Source: Sternotherus odoratus
Taxonomy: Eukaryota > Chordata > Testudines > Kinosternidae
Assembly: GCA_032164245.1 (NCBI GenBank)
Contig: JAVMKO010000005.1
Coordinates: 58,575,442 to 58,639,441 of the forward strand
Direction: 5' to 3'
DNA: 64,000 nucleotides
Positions 1-14,100 of this stretch are shown in pieces. The translations under genes were made by a program, and so were the position numbers. Below the pieces are notes generated by a model. The model had not been told where the DNA came from and did not search any database. It saw only the letters and a program-made list of their open reading frames with translations. The first letter of the stretch is position 1; the number at the start of each line of letters is the position of its first letter.

Positions 1-2082
1 TTTTAATTGTGTATTTTGAGGGGTTTATCCTCCTATCTCTCAGGCTTCAGAAAGGTTTTGTATTCTACTAAGGTCCTGGGAATGAGTCTGTGTACACTGT
101 AGACTGAGGTTATTGGTTCCCATGGCCATCCTTCATGAGAATTCTGGGCAGTCTGCTTTGTTTCTTGGTTAATTGTTTGGGGTTTTAACGGTGTAGGAAC
201 CCCTTTTTCAAAGCAAATAAGACCAAACTCTCTACATCTAAAGCTTTAACTGACCTGTTTTGGGGCTTTTAATTGATTTAGGAGTGTTTATTTAGCTTGT
301 TTGAAACCTGTATGATCTTATTAAAAGTCTTTAGTTGCCTCAACGTTTTAGGACACTGTAGAATTCTTATTTGAAAGACCTCCAACTAGATAGATCCCCC
401 CAAAACAGTATGGAGATTACTTAAGTTTTACTCCTGGAAGGAACAACCTATTCAGGTTAAAACTGAGGTCTCTGTGGATTATTGTGAGAATTTGTCTAGA
501 AAATAAAACATTCATCACAAATTATACACAGAATAATCCCTTCTGGCTCTTGGTGTAGAAATTTCAGCTAGCAGCTGTTGAAATTGTAAGTGGTGGGATA
601 CAGCAGACGACATATTGCTGGATGATGAAAGGTTACTTGACGTTGCAAGGTTGAATGACTTTAACCACCCACAAATGTATAATCGCTATAAAAAATGTAG
701 GAACCTGGAAGGTCCCTAAAGATGGGCACCAAACTAAACCTTAAATGCAAACACCTGTGAATTTTAAGAAATTGGAATCAAGAGCCAAATTTTTAGGCTC
801 TAGTCCATCTCTATATATTGGTGGTGGTGGTGATGAGTCATGATAAATGAGATTTATATATTAAAAACATAGGGATATGACCTGAGGTCTTTAATAATTT
901 TTTACTCAATCCTGGGAGTTTGCCTAAATATAGAACACTAAACTTGGCCCAAGGGAAAATCAAACCTATACTGAATATGATGGAAACTGGTATGAATAAT
1001 TGATGAGGCTGAAATCTCCAGGGGACCATAGTACTCAAGACTGGAAATGTATATGATATTGATGCTATTCCGTTATTTCTGGGGAAAAGGTCAATGCAAG
1101 GCCTGGGCACTACTTTAGACCTATTTTGAGGACTTAAGTGGCACATGGGCCTTGTGCTCTCCCTGTGCATCAGGGTAAATTTCACCCTGCTTTTGTATGT
1201 CTTATTTTTTCCTCATTTTAATGTAAAGCCTGCAGAAAATGAGGTGATCCCTGTTGGCTAAGATAGCTGGTTGCAATGGGTTTTCTTCTTAAGGAGGGAT
1301 ATAATAGTCCAATGACTAATTGTCCTTTCTATGACACAAAGGAACTGTTGGATTAAACATACTTTTTTTTTTATTGCTTGCTTCCATTACAATAGAACTT
1401 GATCATAAAAGATTCCTTTTGAATAACATCAAGTGATAAGTCAAAAAGAACAATTCAGACTCCTTTTATGAGCTTATTCTCTCATGCCAAAAGTAATGAG
1501 AGATTTAATTTGATCTATTTGGAAGAGTTTAGTGACTGAGAAATTGTAGAGGGACCACTGTCAAGGTAGTATCATAAATTAAAATCAACACATCATTTTA
1601 TCCCGTTAAAATAATGCCCTAGACTACTGAAAGGTTGTTTTGTAGTATAAACAAATGGCAAATATTCAACTAAAAGCAACATTATAACTTGTCAATCATC
1701 TTGTCAGTAGGATTAGCCAAGTCAATTTCAGTTTGTTTTGTACCAGTACAATGCTGCTGTTTTGGGTCCCCATGCAGGGAAATGGTTTTGATCCTTTTGG
1801 AATTCATGCAAACATTTCTGTTCACTTTTATTTTTAACCTATTTCCATCTCAATTTTTTTTAAAGAAAACCTAAATTTGGACCTTTACCAAACAGGCAGT
1901 ATATCTTTAGAACTAGGGAACAGCTAAAATTTAATTGGCAAAGGGAGTCATAATGATTGCTAATCATGATAACAAACTTTGCCCACACTTTTTACAAATT
2001 TTGTTTCGCTGGTATTGGTGCCTCCTGTTGTAACTTGATCTGCATAGTAGTGGGTAAAGATGATTTTTTCCTCCTTTTCTAG
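1..2082 (+). other. Intron of the dehydratase-like gene, no exon seen
   Basis: AT-rich sequence upstream of the first visible exon. It has a short GGT repeat at about 821-833 and no convincing exon or complete transposon. The gene must extend left of position 1 because the first exon starts in phase 0. Confidence 0.55.
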
Positions 2083-2179
2083 GGTGTTGAATCAGAAAGT
2101 TTCCCTGTGTTACAACAATCATTGAAGATAGGCCATCCGAGTGAAGACCAGGCCTGCAGCAACCATCAGTTTTATGGAG
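2083..2179 (+). CDS. Dehydratase-like gene, first exon in window
   Basis: A pyrimidine-rich tract and AG at 2081-2082 precede the exon, and GTAAG follows at 2180. It encodes 32 codons plus one base, starting GVESESFPVLQQSL. In fold-type II dehydratases this segment follows the glycine-rich cofactor loop (I-x-G-V-E). It begins in phase 0, so an upstream exon must exist; none is visible in 1-2082. Confidence 0.8.
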
Positions 2180-5100
2180 GTAAGATTATGAATTCAGACA
2201 ACAAATGTTGTTATGGATTTCTGCAACTGGTGAATTTTCTTTTTCAGTTCATCTACATCAAATGGGACACTTCATTTCAGTTAGACTTGAAGTGTCATGG
2301 TTTAAGAAATGCTACTACAGTAAAACCTCCATTTAACGGACTAATTCGGGCGAGGGGGTGTCCGTTAAATCAAAAAGTCCGTTATTTAATAATTTTTTTA
2401 AAAAAGAGCTGTCTGAGCAGCAGCCCGCCCGCCACAGGGTCGGGGCGACAGCTCTGCAGCCCGCCCGCTGCCAGGACCCGGGCGGCAGCCGGGAGCCGGC
2501 AGCCAGCCCGCCCACTGCCTGGACCCGGGCGGCAGCCGGGAGCCGGCAGCCAGCGTGCCAGAAATGGATCAGGAATGCATCAGACTTGCTCAGAAATTTT
2601 GTCCGTTGCATCCGAAGTCCGTTAAATCGAGGGTTTACAGAGCAGGACTTTAAAACATGGATGCAATAATAAGACTTCCAGAGCCTACATTTTGATGCAC
2701 AAATGGACACCTAGGGACATAAATGTATTTATTTAGGACCATATTTTGCCAGTTGTATCACAACTAGTAGTACCTTATTCCACTGAAATCAGTGGGATGG
2801 CTTGCAAAGTAATACATTAATCAACATAAGGGTGGCAGAATACGGTGATTACTTAGATGTATAAAACAACAAGGCGGCAGCATTTGGAAACTGGGTTCCC
2901 AGTTCTGGGGTTTTGTCATTTAATTTTCAGATAAATCTGCATATTAAAACAAGCAACAAAACAAAGAAAATCAGCTAAACGGGGGATTGTTTTAGAGCAC
3001 CTCCTGCATTGAGTTCAATGAGAGTTAGAGGTCAACACCTGTGAAAATATAGCTGTGTGAGCATGCAAAATCTCCCCTTAACGACCTGTGCCCCCTACCC
3101 ATACACACCCCACGCATGCTCTCATATCAACTTGTGGATATTCCTCCACTTAATTGAACTGGAGATGTGCAAAACCAAACTTCCTACTATTGTTAATAAT
3201 CCCTCCCACTCTATATTCTCATTTGTTGACCACCCCACTTAGCCACTATGGCTCACAAACCTGATGTCCTTTTCAACTCCTCATTTATTTATGATAATAT
3301 ATAATTCAGGTGCTGTTGCACATTGAAAACCATGTCAATGGGACTTTGCAGGCCCTGGAGTGCAGCTGTATGGTTCTTACTGCAGGACTGGGGCCTTCGA
3401 GTGTAAAGTCTTTGGTCTATTATGTTGGCAAACTACTTTTATTTGGATACAGAAATAACAGGTCATGAAAATATAGTATCTTTTGAAAACTGCATAATGG
3501 CAATGTTCTGTGTTTGAAATAAAATAAACAACAAAAAAAGAAGAGCCCAGGGCTCTAGGCAGGTTTGAACATCACTAAAATAGTCAGCTTTACTTTTGAC
3601 ACGTTGCTTAAATCTGCAGATGTGAGTGGACCTTGTTTTGGTACCAATTCTTTGCAGTTGACTGGGAAGCTTGTGGACAAGGTTGTTACTGTGAGGTATG
3701 TGAAGAACAATGTAGTGAATAATGTTGACTTGAATTGGTATTTGTAAAACGAAATACTGTTGTATGTTAGAGGGGGGCTATGTAGGCTCCTCCCTGAGGG
3801 CCTGATCAATCCTGACTTCCATTGAATTCCATGGTTCATCAATTTTCAGTGAAAGTTTCAACTGCTTGGGCCTGCAGGATCAAGCTCGGAGGTCTTGAGT
3901 CTAGTCTTTGAAGTCAGGAACAGTTTTTCTATTGATTTTTCTATAGCTCTTAAATGTGGGAGATAAACTCCAACTAAGTGACAATAATACATTAAGTAGC
4001 ATTTATCTTCCCATCTGCTTTGGCATTCATCCGACAGTATGGCCTTCAGCTGTATTTTATATAGTGTATTTCATACCAACTGTATCCCAAGCACTTTCAG
4101 GGTCATAATTAATATTTATCCAGTTATATAATTTAAAATGGGAAAGTGGTATCTAGACACATAAGCCAAGGAGAGAAGAGCTTTTGGGTGAGATTTAAAA
4201 TGGGAAGAGACAGGCAGGGGAATAAAAGGAGGCTCTTCCAGATATCAAGCATTGTGGCTGACTTTATGGAATTTGTAGCTGATGTTTATATGATACAGTG
4301 CTATTTACCCTAATATATGATCAACCCATGGAAGAAATGTAAGCCAGAACCATAGCTGGAGTAAACTGGCCAGCTGAGGATCAACCCCTTTGCCTTTTTC
4401 AAGGCAGCTGTGCTTGCATATCTACCATGAGATAGTGCACGTTCTCTTAGTCAGAGCTGGATGAATAGTGGGGAAAATTATTCCTGAATGTTTAAACTAA
4501 TCAAGATTCACTCATGTTCATGAACCATTTATGTTCATTTTGTTCAAGCCCTTTAGCAGTGTGAATGACAAAAATTGAATACGAAACTCAGGTGATCTCT
4601 GTAAAATGCACAATTCTGTGTGAGTTATGTAATCACCCAAACAGAAACAATGCCAAGTGACTTTTGTATATAAACACAGCATAAATTGCAAATATTGACA
4701 ATCTGAAGGCCAAAATTTAGATGCTAATGAAATTCACAAATAAGGAATAACACAAAGAGAATATTGGTGGTTCATTGTGGAAGGAAAAATGGCAAAATGC
4801 ACACATATACATTGTACTTTTATGCAAATATTGGATGCTATTAAAAAAACCCTATCTTACAATCCTTATTGACATGTTTGGTCCCAGGGTAGCAAAAGGG
4901 CTACCATATTTGAGAAAGGACTTCACCCATTAGTTAAACTGGGTCACCTTCATGGTGTAGGAACAGCCCTTTAACAGCATATAGCAATACGATACAACCG
5001 TGCAGGACAGCCAGTGGAAAGCAACTTATCCAAGTCAAACAGCAGGGGCAATTTAGGTAGGTTCAAAAATACCATGCAGCTGTGGTCTAGAGCTATTTTC

Positions 5101-8100
5101 ACAACCAGCAGTACAGTTTCCCATAATGCTATAGCTCTAAATAAATCCACCAAGGACCAAAGGAATCCCTTAATATGTAAATATTGTGTCTCATCCCATG
5201 AATTCTTTTAAATTCACTCTGTATCTGTTCAGTCTTGACACAGTTCCTTTTGCCTTCAGGGAAGAGGACATTCTAATTTCCATGCTGCGGTTGCTGGAGT
5301 ATGAGAGAGCCCCGGTGGATGCAGAAGGGGCTATTGGACTTGCAGCCTTAGTTGCTGGGAAGCTGCCAGAGTTAAAGAGTAAAAGGTACACATTTATAAA
5401 CCAGTTATTTGCAAACACAGAGCTTACCAAGGAAGTCACATGAGAGAGTGTGTGTGTGCACTGTACTTCTCAGACACAAAAGGGTCTCTTCTTCCCCTTT
5501 ATTCTGAATGTTGAATCACCCACTACTATCAATAGGACACTGCAGGAGGGACAACTTGGGAAAGAGAGAGAGAGAAAGAGGGCCAGACCTTCAGCTGAAA
5601 TCCTCTGTAACCAGAGGTGAAAGTAACTTAAGTCTTACTGGTATGGGGGGGCTGACTCCGGGCCCCCGAAAAAGGCAGGGCCTTGGGCAGAAGGGGTGGG
5701 GCTGGAGGTCAGCCTCCCCCAGCCAGCACTTCAGCGCTGCCCGGCCCTCACCACCCAGGACTCCGCAGTGATTTAAAAGGCCCAGGGCTCTGGCTACTGC
5801 CGTGGTAGCAGTGGTGACAGCTGGGAATCCTGGGCCCTTTTAAATAGCGAGGCCCTCAGGCCACTGCCCCTTTTGCCCTCCTCCCCCCCCCCCCCCCCAT
5901 CTCGGTGGCCTGGGGGCAGGCAAAGGGGGCAGTGACATTAAAACACTGCCATGGCAGCGTGTTAACGTCAGCTGTGGACGGGCCCATACCGGCGGCCACT
6001 TCTTACAGTACATCATACTGGACCACTTTCACCTCTGCCCGTAACAATCAATGGAGCTACCCAAATTGACCTCCAGGGTTCAATCCTGTAAGGTGTTGAG
6101 CACTCTGGCCCCAACATAAATCAGTGGGATTCTGCATGTGTTAAAAAATGAGCACGTGTGTCAGTGCTGCACTGGATTCGGGTCAGGGTGTTCAGCAACT
6201 GCCAGGACTGAGCCCAAGCTCCTGGCATAGCCCAGAATGTGTGGGGGTTATTTCACTTTTGTTTTTTCATTGCGTGGGATCTCCACTGGACAAAACTGAT
6301 GTATTTGGTCACTTTACAGGCTCAACAAGAGAATTATCTGCTGAGTGAAGCAGCCAAGCATATCTTGTACTGTACTGGCAATTAAGTTACAGAGTAGCTC
6401 CTAGAAAAGGTGAAGTGCAATGAACTCAGATAGAGAGAGACTGTCGTGAAAGAGAAGAAGCCTGGAATTGAGAGCGAGGAGACCTGGGTCCTGCTTCTTT
6501 AGTGGTGCCATAGACTGTGTGACTTCAAACAGATCACTTAGATTTCAGTAGAGGTAGGCGCTTAAATATTGTTGAGGATCTGGCCCTTAACCTTTCTGTG
6601 GTCAGTCTGCAGAACTGTGATCAGAATTATTGTTTATCTAGCACCTTGAACACATCGCCCAAATGTTCAATGGGCTTTGTCACTGTTACTAAAGTCCCTA
6701 ACAGTGGCTCTCAGAGGGGTGGTTCCACTGGTCTTAATACTACTTCACAATTGCTAGATGAGGTTGCTTAATAGTTATTGATTCATTTTACTTGACAATA
6801 TCTATTGGTATTTTGATGGTACCCACAGATATCTGGGAAGGCTGGATAGTTCAGTCCCATAATTGCCTACAGAAAATACTGGACAATGGACAGGCAACTG
6901 GTGTGTTGGGACCACTGTCTATCACGAGTACCAGTATTGTCTCATTGTTACCTTGTGCTCTTTGTTGTTCCTTACATTGCAAAGGGCTCTTTGGGGTAGA
7001 GGCCTTCTCTTTTTGAACAGTGCCAAACAAACAAGGCCCTGGACCGTGTCTGGGGCTCCTAGGTGCTACTTCAGTACAAATCCTCATCAGCCCAGTATTC
7101 TACTAACCTGAACTCGAATCTGTAACATTAAGGCCTCTAAAGCCTTAACTAGCCCGGGACGAGCCTTACAAGCTACATCTATGCTACGAGGTAGGGGTGT
7201 GATTCCACTGCTTGTGTAGACGTACTTGTGCCAGTTCTCATTGAGCTAGCCTGAGTATAAATAGCAGTGTAGGTGCAATAGCAGGGGTAGTGGCAGCAGA
7301 AGCACAGCTGAGCCGTGCCTAGCACAAGCCAGTCTCAAACAGGTGAGTAGGTATTCCGCACAGCTCAGCCACGCTTCCACTGCAGCAACCCATGCTATTG
7401 TGGCCACACTGCTATTTATACTCATGCTAGCTTGTTGGGAACTAGTGTGAGGATGTGAGCAGGGAAATCACACCCTTAGCTCATAGTGTAGACATAGCCT
7501 GAGATACCACCTCTCTCCTTATGACTCACTGCCCCAAGTGTGATCAACAGAGGTGCTGGTATAATAGAAAGGGTGTTGCCGACAGTGTGTTCTCCATAAG
7601 AGTCCTGGGGGCTCTGGAGTGTCCTCCCAGCTCTGGACTGATGGAGGCTCAGGGCACACTGCAGCTCCATGACCTTTGAAAAGAATATGAGTGTTGGTAT
7701 TTAACTCTGAGCTGCTGCTTGATGCATGATATCACAGTGATGAGCAGCATAGAAACTCCCATGAGGAAATTAGTAATTCTATCTTGAGAGCAGGGTCTGA
7801 AGAGTGTGCGGTAAATAGGGCCTGGGACTGCGCAGTGAACGAGGAGAAAACAAACTATTGAATTGCTACTTCTTGACTGAGCATTGTCCATCCTATATAC
7901 TGAGGCGGGGTCCTTTGGAAGAAATAGTATGTGTAATTAAAGATGGTAGCATAATCCAAACACACAAGGGGGCTGAATTAAGATTGTACAGGCACCTTAA
8001 TTCTGGCACTTCCTAACTTTTGAGTGCTTGACTTTGCAACGCTCATAATATTCTTGTCATCTGGTCTTTCTCTGTGTAATTGTATATAAATGGAATGGAA

Positions 8101-11100
8101 ATAGAGAGATCCCCACAGAGCCTATTTAGTACCTTTCACTGTCTTGGTCTTACACCAGTGCAGCTCCACTGGGTGTAACCATGGAAGTGCTAATGTTGAC
8201 CCAACACAGGCATTTTTACTCCCATGTCCTTTATGGAGCATGGGCTCCATTCTTTAGATAGGACCAGGAAAAGGAGCGCTTGTGGCACGTCACTGGTGGA
8301 AAAACTCCAGACAGTTACTGAGCGAGCTCCCCTCCAGTGCAGGGATATAATGAACGTACACCTACATGATGCCTTTCATCGGGAAGCATCCCGCTCTACT
8401 TTGGAAGGTGTGTATATGATGTCTCTCACACCAAAGAAATGCAGCCATGCAGTTGTCCAGCAACAAACCGCATCTACCACACCCAATTTGGCCAGTATAG
8501 GCTCCAAGGGAAGAACATCTACTAAACTGACACCACCACTCCCTGGATCATGTTTTTTCTCTTGTGAGGTCCCTCGTCCAAGTACCGACTAGACTCTACC
8601 TTTAGCTAGTGAGAGCTGAGGGGATTGTGGCATGAGGTGATATGAAAGCATACACCATCTGAAAAGTTATAGGAGAGAAGTTATCTGCAGCAAATGGCAA
8701 AAGCAGATCTTGTGTACTGTATCAATACAGTTATTGAAACACCTGCATTACTCTCTAGTATGACAATTCTATAGGCTTTCTTTGCATAAATGAGAAGGAA
8801 ATCGTCCTGTTTGCTCTTGGTCTTTCAGAGTGGCAATCACTGTGTGCAGTGGTAACTTGGAGCTACCTTTGATGAGGCAATGCATAGATCGTGCCCTGAC
8901 CCTTGACAACAGAGTCTGCAAATTTTCCCTGTTTCTCTCTGATTGCCCAGGAGATATTTCAAAGCTACTGGAGATACTGACTCGGGAGGAAGTGAGGTAA
9001 TTCAGAATCCTGTTTTCATAGCCCATATTACACCGTTGAGAAAATAACACAATGGACTCAGTGTTTTTAAAGACTATTGCATGCTTATAAGTGACAGCTG
9101 AAGGCAAAGGGAGTAATCTATGGTTGACACAAATGATTAAAGTAACCCAGGGAATCTCTACATATAGCGCTGTTGTAGCCTCTGTCAGCAAACCTTTCCC
9201 TGTCACAGGCAGAACATTATGTGACCTCCAACTACTTTTATTAAAACCAATTTGAATTGTTTTCTGAGCCATATTGTGCTAGTCTCTCTCCTGGTCATTT
9301 TAATCTCTATATTAAATGCTTCTTAGGAGCATGAAACAATATAGAATACAGGGCAAATCCTGCCTTCTGATGTAAATGCAAGGCCTGTGCACACATACAA
9401 AAGTTAAGTTTGGCTCTTACCCCATAAATAACATACATAGTTGTTAAAAGCAGAGGCATATTTATTGGTGAAGTGCTAACAAAACATCCAGGCTAAGTGT
9501 GACTCCATGGGGGAGTACTTGGGAGATGAAAGTTCTACAAGGTCTTGCAATACTGTCTAATTTTAGCATATTATCTCTGTTCCTGGCTGCACCCATCCAG
9601 CTGTTGCACTTTGGTCCAACTATGCATATCCATTTGATTGCTGCTTTAAATTTCCCAGATATGTGCTAACTATCCATTGATTTAAATGGAATGGTAATAG
9701 GATGATAATGGTGCAGCAGATGTGAGGAAGGGCCAGTAGCTATGGGACTAAAAGCATTTTAGGGATGTGAACAGCCTCTCCTCTGACCCCATATTTATTT
9801 TAGCATATGAATAAGGTTTAAAGTACATCACCCTTCTTTCCTCCAACTACAGGTGCATGGATTTGTTTATTGCTCAAACACTTGCAGAAAGCATTTGACA
9901 ATGACAAGGATTAGCACTGCTCTTTAATTCATGCTTGGTTTGTTCTAGGGTGTTGGACATCAAACAAGAACACATGTTTGTGATATCTGATCTCTTCACT
10001 ATTGAGGTAAGGGCGGGAAATGCAGTTTGTCACTTCAGCAATGCTGGCCTCTCACAAAGTTGGTTGTAATTGTAATTATAGAGAAGTTAGGACTCTTCTG
10101 CCTTCATATATCCCCATGTACTTATGTGGGTTGACAAGGCATTGTAATGCCACCCTGCAGAAAATCCAGACTTTGGAAGCAGGATGTTAGATAAGCAGCA
10201 GTACTCTTTGTTATAGGCAGGGCTGATGCAACCACTAGGCAGACTCCTAGGGCGCCAGAAAGCGGTGCCACCCAATTTTTTTTAAATAGCAGAGCACAAG
10301 GCTGCCGCTGCTCCCCAGCTCCAGAAGGGCTGCCTGTGGCCCGGCCAGTCCCTCCCTCTGGGGGAGCAGCTGGCCCGGGAGTGTGAAAGGGGAAGGTCTG
10401 GCGCTCAGCAGCTGCACCTTCTTCCCCGCGCTGTGGGCTAAGCCGGGGCTCTCAGCAGCGGTGGCGGCAACAATGTATGCCAGTCCAGAGGCACCCAGCG
10501 TCCACCAGGCCGTGGGGCTGCAGCAGGGCTCCCCAAGTGCGAGGGGGGGCTGGTTGGCTGTGGACTGGCCTATGCTGCTGCCGCCGCCGCTGCTGAGAGT
10601 CCCACGGGCCGTGGGGAGCCCAGCTCGGCTCGCAGCATGGGGAAGCCACAGCTGCGCTCAAAGGCTGGGTGTCTACTCCGCCTGCAAGGTTCCTAGCTGG
10701 GCCACGGGGGAGCCACACAAGCCCATGGAGGGCCAGGGGGTGGGAAGATCCAGTCCCTGGCCTGGGGTATGGGGGAGCAACCCAGGCACCCCTCCCCCCA
10801 GCCAGTGCCACCCCAACACCCACCAACCAGCTACCTTGTCCCCTGTGCACCCCCTACCCCAACAACCCACCCTGTCCTGCCACTTTTGCCTCTGGGCAGC
10901 CTCCACCTGGCAACCCCTCTCAGCCACAGTCACATTCACCCCTGCATCAAACTCAGGATCCTTCCCCCCGCCTGCCATCTCCCGCCTGCCCACTCCTCCT
11001 TTGTGCAAACCCCTCCCTGCCACCTTCACCCCCCTGCAACAACCCTGGGCACTGACACCCCCCCCCCGGGCCTGCCAGCCTCTTGCAACAACCCCCTCTG

Positions 11101-14100
11101 CCCACTTCTCCCTTGTGTCACTCTCTCCCTGCCAGTGCACCCCGTGCTACAAGCCCCTTTTGCCTCTGTGCAATCTTTTCCCTGCCACCACACCCCCACC
11201 CCTTCCACCTCTTGGCCACCTTCACCCCTGCAACAATCCTGTGCACCCCTCTCTCTGCCACCTTCACCCCCGGAAGAGCCCCCATACAACTCGCCTGCTT
11301 TGCAGCCCCTCCCTATGCCCCCTGTACTTTGTGAACATCTGCACCCCTGGGGGAAACTTGACCGTAGGAAGGTGGGGACTGGACATCGGAGGAGGGGCGC
11401 AAGGTGGAAGTTTCACCTAGGGCACAAAATATCCTTGCACTGGCCCTGGTTATAGGGCAACTAAATCACTGCATTCTTAACAGGCTTATAAATAATCCGT
11501 GAGTAGTTTCTCCTGTCATTGAAATGTAGATAGCGCTGGGTGAAATACTGCAGCTATTGGTACTGTAGAGTTATGTTGTATATAACATTTCTGGACTGGA
11601 AGTGATGAGTAACAGCATCCAGCAGAACTTTCAGGAGGAATCTGTGTAGACTGAGTGTAACTACCTAAACCTGAATTGGGCCAAGACCCCCTCTATGGCT
11701 AACACCGCTATTCTTAGGCCAAGTGTCATGGAACCTTGGATCAGAGGTGGGGACCATAGCTCTGAACTGATTTTTCTGTTTTCAGCTTGCTGGCAGTTCT
11801 GAAAAATGAACCAATGAGAGTCTGTTCTAGTCGAACCAAAAATAGTGAAAAGTGTTGGCCCACTGAAAAAAAATCTGTTTCCAGTCAAACACTTAATTTG
11901 ACCTGAAGGTTTTGTTCTGGGTATTTTTAAAGGGCACAAAATGGCCAGAGAATGTGGTAGTGATGGTGCCACTGTCCTCATTATTTTTTAGCCTAGTGGC
12001 TATAGGGGATATGAGAGACGGAGGTTCAGATTTCCTCTTTGCATGGTGGGGAGAAGGGTTTTGAAAAGGAGTCTCGTATGTAGCAGGAAAGCGCCCTAGC
12101 CACCAGGCTATGGGATGTTTCAATCTCTCCTGTTGGAGCTATTCCACTTTGTATAAATAGAGTTATTGGAGCAGGAACTTGAACGTAGGTATTCCACATC
12201 CTAGACGAGTCCTCTCACCACCAGGCTGTAGCACCATACTCACTCATTCCTTGCCCCAAATATTATTCACTGCAAGGGCGTTTCTACGATTTTTGCTGCC
12301 CCAAGTGCGGCAGTCATGCAGCCTTCGGCAGCATGCCTGCGTGAGGTCCGCTGGTGCCGTCAATTCGGCAGCGTTTCTGCAAGAGGTCTGCCGGTCCCTC
12401 GCCTTTGGCTACCTGCCGACTAAATGCTGCCGAATCCATGGGCCCAGCAGACTTCCGACAGGAATGCCGCCGAAGGACGCCTAACTGCTGCCCTGACAGC
12501 AACTGGCAGGCCTCCCCAAGCATCCGCTTGCTCTGCTTGTGCCTGGAGCCACCCCTGATTCACTGTCATGCACAATTGAATGACATCACTGAAATCAATG
12601 GGAAACGTTTGACAATCTGAGCTCTATCAACCTTAGGTACTTTTGATTTTTTTTACTCTTCAATTGGACAATATGGAGTCATCTTTAAAGCCCATCCTAG
12701 TTTTATCTTTTATATTTTTTAAACTGAAAGCTGAATTTTGCTGCCTTTGGAACTTGAAGTTTCCCAATTAACTTTTTATGAAATAGTGCTTACCTCTTAT
12801 TTATGTTGCCAACTAAGTTATACTAGATCATCTTTCCTAGTTTCTTGGCAGAGAATGCTATAAGACTTTTTGTGTCTATTGCAACCTTTGCTAAGGGGCT
12901 AGTACATCCGAATATTGAAACCAAATATACTCTCTGACCAAAGAAAGTGCTCCATTGCCTGCTTTTAAACAATCTATTTTCATAGGCTTTCCGTTCCAAT
13001 AGACACTTGGAGTTAGCCATCCAAATCCTGTTGCAGGACATCTAGTCTAAATGGCAGTGTTTCACAAACTAAATGATCCTGATGATGATTTTTAACAGTA
13101 CTGGAAGGGGCTGGAATACTTTTGTGATACAATCAGAAATAAACCAGAGCTGCAAAGTTGGGTTCCAGACCAAAATATCCCAAAATGTTTTGAGGGTTTT
13201 TTCTATCCAATGCATTAAAGTTAATCCTCAAGTTTAGTCGTTCTGGAATTTTTTCCTTCGTAGCACTCAATGCCAAAATTTTTGTTTATGGTTCTGACTA
13301 TAAATTCTCAGAACTCAAAAAGTAAAAGTTAGGTTTTCATAGCAATATTAATTCAACCACATTGCACATAGTTTGTATTTCTTTGCTTCCTGTGTTGCTC
13401 CTGCTTCAACAAAGCACTCTAAATCCCCAGTCTCACAAGGATTTACCTTTTTTCAGCATGAGTAATGTGAAATTGGAAGTGAATTAAGCTAAATTGAATT
13501 AGACCACTTTAGGTCTGAATGAGTGTCTGCACAGGGGTTTAATGCGGTTTAACTAATCCACTTTAAAAACACACCTTTTGTTAAATCAGACTAACTTTCC
13601 TGAGTGTCCCTGCATAAACAAGCATTGAAGTATATGCTCACTACTCTAAATACAGATGAGGGATTCTCTGCCTGAACTATGGAATGAACTATGAATGTAG
13701 TGGCTCATTCAGACTTAAATCACTCCAGGGCTTAATCTTCCTCAGGATTTACTGTTTCATTTCCAAGTAAGAGAAACTTGGCTTTTACTCGCTGTTTATC
13801 ATGATGGAGCGACTTTACTCACTGGTGAAATGCCTTGATGCACTAGGGTTGACTGATTTGGTGCACATCTGTGGAAAGATCTTTGCTGTTAGCCCGTTAT
13901 TGTGTGGAGCCGGCTTAAAAAATATAGCGTGTTCAACTGCACATTCTGCTTTTGGAAAAATCATTGCAGGAACTTTTGTGCTGAAGAAAATAAGCAGGAT
14001 TGAATAGGGGGAAAACAAATCTCCTTACTCTTTCGCTGATGATGATGTGGCTTCATGAGATTCAGCAATTGCTTGATAAGGTGACCTGTGCAATGGGACT

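Noticed and set aside
8769..9272. 167-codon minus-strand frame
   Set aside because: It is antisense to the real plus-strand exon 8829-8996. The plus strand has splice sites and clear dehydratase/ACT motifs.
10383..11420. 345-codon proline-rich frame
   Set aside because: It lies wholly inside a hAT with exact GTTATAGG duplications. The C-rich composition removes stops in all plus frames at once, and there are no motifs.
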